From assembly GCA_964485815.1 (NCBI GenBank), contig CAZAJX010000061.1, positions 1-6,170 of the forward strand: 6,170 bases of DNA, written 5' to 3'. Origin of the DNA: SFLA01 sp964485815 (GTDB lineage Bacteria; Bacillota; Clostridia; Oscillospirales; CAG-382). Below, in pieces: positions 4,659 to 6,170 of the stretch. The notes beneath the pieces were generated by a model. The model did no database searches and was not told the DNA's origin. It worked only from the letters and a program-made list of their open reading frames with translations. Within the stretch, counting starts at the first letter, position 1. Each line of letters opens with the position of its first letter. Position numbers and translations under genes: made by a program.

Positions 4659-6170
4659 CTGAGGCGCTTCGTTAACTACGGGCTGTTCTTCGCATACGCA
4701 GGGCTGTTCTTCGGGTACTTCTGCACCGTCTACGCGAGCCATGCTCTTTTCGATATTATATGCTTTTCTTTCCTTGTATTCCTGAGTCTTACCGATATTC
4801 CAGTTCTGAACGGGACGGTAATAACCGGTGATACGGGAATATACCTCGGTGTCATCTCCGCAGGTAGGACACTTCCACTCTTCCCCTGCGATATAGCCGT
4901 GCTTGCGGCATACGGAATATACGGGAGAAAGGGTGTAATAAGGAAGCTTGTAGTTTGCGGATATCTTGCGTACCAGATCTGCCGCCGCCTTCCAATCGGG
5001 AAGCTTTTCGCCGAGGAATGCGTGGAATACGGTACCGGAGGTATAGAGAGTCTGCAGTTCGTCCTGAACGTCAAGAGCGGTAAAGATATCGTCGGTATAG
5101 CCAACGGGCAGGTGAGAGGAATTGGTGTAATAAGGAGTTTCGTTTCCGCCGCCTGCGGTGATAATGTTGGGATAATGCTTAAGATCGTGCTTTGCAAGAC
5201 GGTAAGAGGTGGATTCTGCGGGAGTAGCCTCAAGGTTGTAAAGATCGCCGTATTTTTCCTGATAATCGGAAAGACGCTCACGCATATGGTTAAGCACGTC
5301 CTTGGTAAAGGATTGCGCCTTTTCGGTGGTAAGGTCTGCTTTTATCCAGTTTGCGTTAAGGCAGGCTTCGTTCATACCAACAAGACCGATGGTGGAGAAG
5401 TGGTTGTTGAAGGTGCCGAGATAACGCTTGGTGTAGGGATAAAGTCCCTCGTTCATAAGCTTGGTAATAACGGTACGCTTTACCTTGAGAGAACGTGCGG
5501 CAATATCCATTATCTTGTTAAGACGGGAATAGAATTCCTTTTCGTCACCCGAAAGGTATGCGATACGGGGAATGTTTATGGTAACAACGCCAACGGAACC
5601 TGTGGATTCGCCGCTTCCGAAGAAGCCGCCGGACTTTTTGCGCAATTCACGCAGGTCAAGACGGAGTCTGCAGCACATGGAACGAACGTCGCTGGGCTCC
5701 ATATCGCTGTTTACGTAGTTGGAGAAATAAGGAGTGCCGTATTTGGAGGTCATCTCGAACAGCAGACGGTTGTTCTCGGTTTCGGACCAATCGAAATCTG
5801 CGGTGATGGAGTATGTGGGAATGGGATACTGGAAGCCTCTGCCGTTGGCATCGCCTTCGATCATAATTTCGATAAACGCCTTGTTTATCATATCCATTTC
5901 CGCTTTGCAGTCCTTGTACTTAAAGTCCATTTCCTTGCCGCCTACGATTGCGGGAAGCTCTGCAAGGTCTGCGGGTACGGTCCAGTCCAAGGTAATGTTG
6001 GAGAAGGGAGCCTGAGTACCCCAGCGGGAAGGAGTATTAACACCGTAAATAAAGGATTCTATGCACTTTTTAACCTGATCATAGCTAAGATTATCTACCT
6101 TAACGAAGGGTGCGAGATAGGTATCGAAGGAGGAGAACGCCTGCGCGCCTGCCCATTCGTTCTGCATAAT
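4425..6170 (-). CDS. nrdD: Anaerobic (class III) ribonucleoside-triphosphate reductase with C-terminal redoxin domain; 5' end outside window
   Basis: This oxygen-sensitive glycyl-radical enzyme makes deoxynucleotides from ribonucleotides. The visible 581 residues are open at the right edge. They begin in the conserved QNEWAGAQAFSSFDTY stretch, so the N-terminal part, including any ATP-cone, is missing. SMCCRLRLD at 164-172 holds the probable thiyl-radical cysteine, and GSVGVVTINIPRIA (191-204) is a conserved core strand. The metal-binding knuckle is C421-x2-H424 with C434-x2-C437, where many relatives have four cysteines. RITGYY (446-451) carries the glycyl radical at G449. Most family members end soon after the NxGKxxEY motif, but here an acidic Pro/Glu-rich linker with CVC (491-493) leads to a thioredoxin-fold domain at about 505-581. 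That domain has CPNC (515-518) and the cis-proline motif QAPT (551-554). The gene abuts trxB, suggesting TrxB recharges the fused redoxin. No nrdG activase lies in the window. Confidence 0.95.
   Translation of the reverse strand: MMQNEWAGAQAFSSFDTYLAPFVKVDNLSYDQVKKCIESFIYGVNTPSRWGTQAPFSNITLDWTVPADLAELPAIVGGKEMDFKYKDCKAEMDMINKAFIEIMIEGDANGRGFQYPIPTYSITADFDWSETENNRLLFEMTSKYGTPYFSNYVNSDMEPSDVRSMCCRLRLDLRELRKKSGGFFGSGESTGSVGVVTINIPRIAYLSGDEKEFYSRLNKIMDIAARSLKVKRTVITKLMNEGLYPYTKRYLGTFNNHFSTIGLVGMNEACLNANWIKADLTTEKAQSFTKDVLNHMRERLSDYQEKYGDLYNLEATPAESTSYRLAKHDLKHYPNIITAGGGNETPYYTNSSHLPVGYTDDIFTALDVQDELQTLYTSGTVFHAFLGEKLPDWKAAADLVRKISANYKLPYYTLSPVYSVCRKHGYIAGEEWKCPTCGDDTEVYSRITGYYRPVQNWNIGKTQEYKERKAYNIEKSMARVDGAEVPEEQPCVCEEQPVVNEAPQGTAVLFATATCPNCKIASALLEKAGVSFEKLLAEENADLANELGIKQAPTLVITTDAGEVTKYVGVGNIRKYIDMVK

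Noticed and set aside
4730..5281. A second minus-strand frame inside nrdD
   Set aside because: It is an out-of-frame shadow of the conserved NrdD core with no family resemblance.

Overview
All supported genes in this window lie on the minus strand, so the biological reading order runs from high to low coordinates. The content suggests a strictly anaerobic, low-to-mid GC Firmicute of the class Clostridia, such as a gut Oscillospiraceae/Ruminococcaceae relative. The reasons are an oxygen-sensitive class III ribonucleotide reductase, near-consensus sigma-A promoters, strong AGGAGG-type ribosome binding sites, a TTG start, and clostridial-looking MATE, DUF368 and Trk proteins. This is inference from protein style; no marker gene for taxonomy is present.

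Region A (6170 to 3262) is a redox/deoxynucleotide operon. The gene nrdD, whose 5' end is outside the window, encodes an anaerobic ribonucleotide reductase. It carries an extra C-terminal thioredoxin/glutaredoxin-like domain with a CPNC active site. It abuts trxB with no intervening base, and trxB overlaps a small DUF1294 membrane protein gene by one base. A perfect hairpin terminator (3228-3255) closes the operon. The likely logic is that TrxB reduces the fused redoxin domain, which reduces the NrdD active site. The TrxB has an intact CxxC and FAD site but lacks the usual HRRxxxR NADPH-phosphate motif, so its electron donor is uncertain.

Region B (about 3227 to 2707) begins with an intergenic patch containing two inverted arrays of a degenerate 7-bp repeat around a small hairpin. 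A near-perfect promoter follows and drives a 100-codon relic of a MATE efflux transporter. The relic's N-terminal ~68 residues are fused in frame to its C-terminal ~31 residues, so roughly 350 residues of the family's usual length are absent. It keeps its promoter, ribosome binding site and terminator.

Region C (about 2690 to 1) is a second operon with its own promoter: a DUF368 polyprenyl-phosphate translocase (PopT-type), then trkA (peripheral NAD-binding K+ uptake subunit), then trkH (K+ channel subunit). The trkH gene is cut by the left edge just after the first selectivity-filter motif.

I see no tRNA, rRNA, CRISPR array, insertion sequence or riboswitch. The most notable items are the NrdD-redoxin fusion next to an atypical TrxB, the in-frame deleted MATE gene, and the inverted heptad array.
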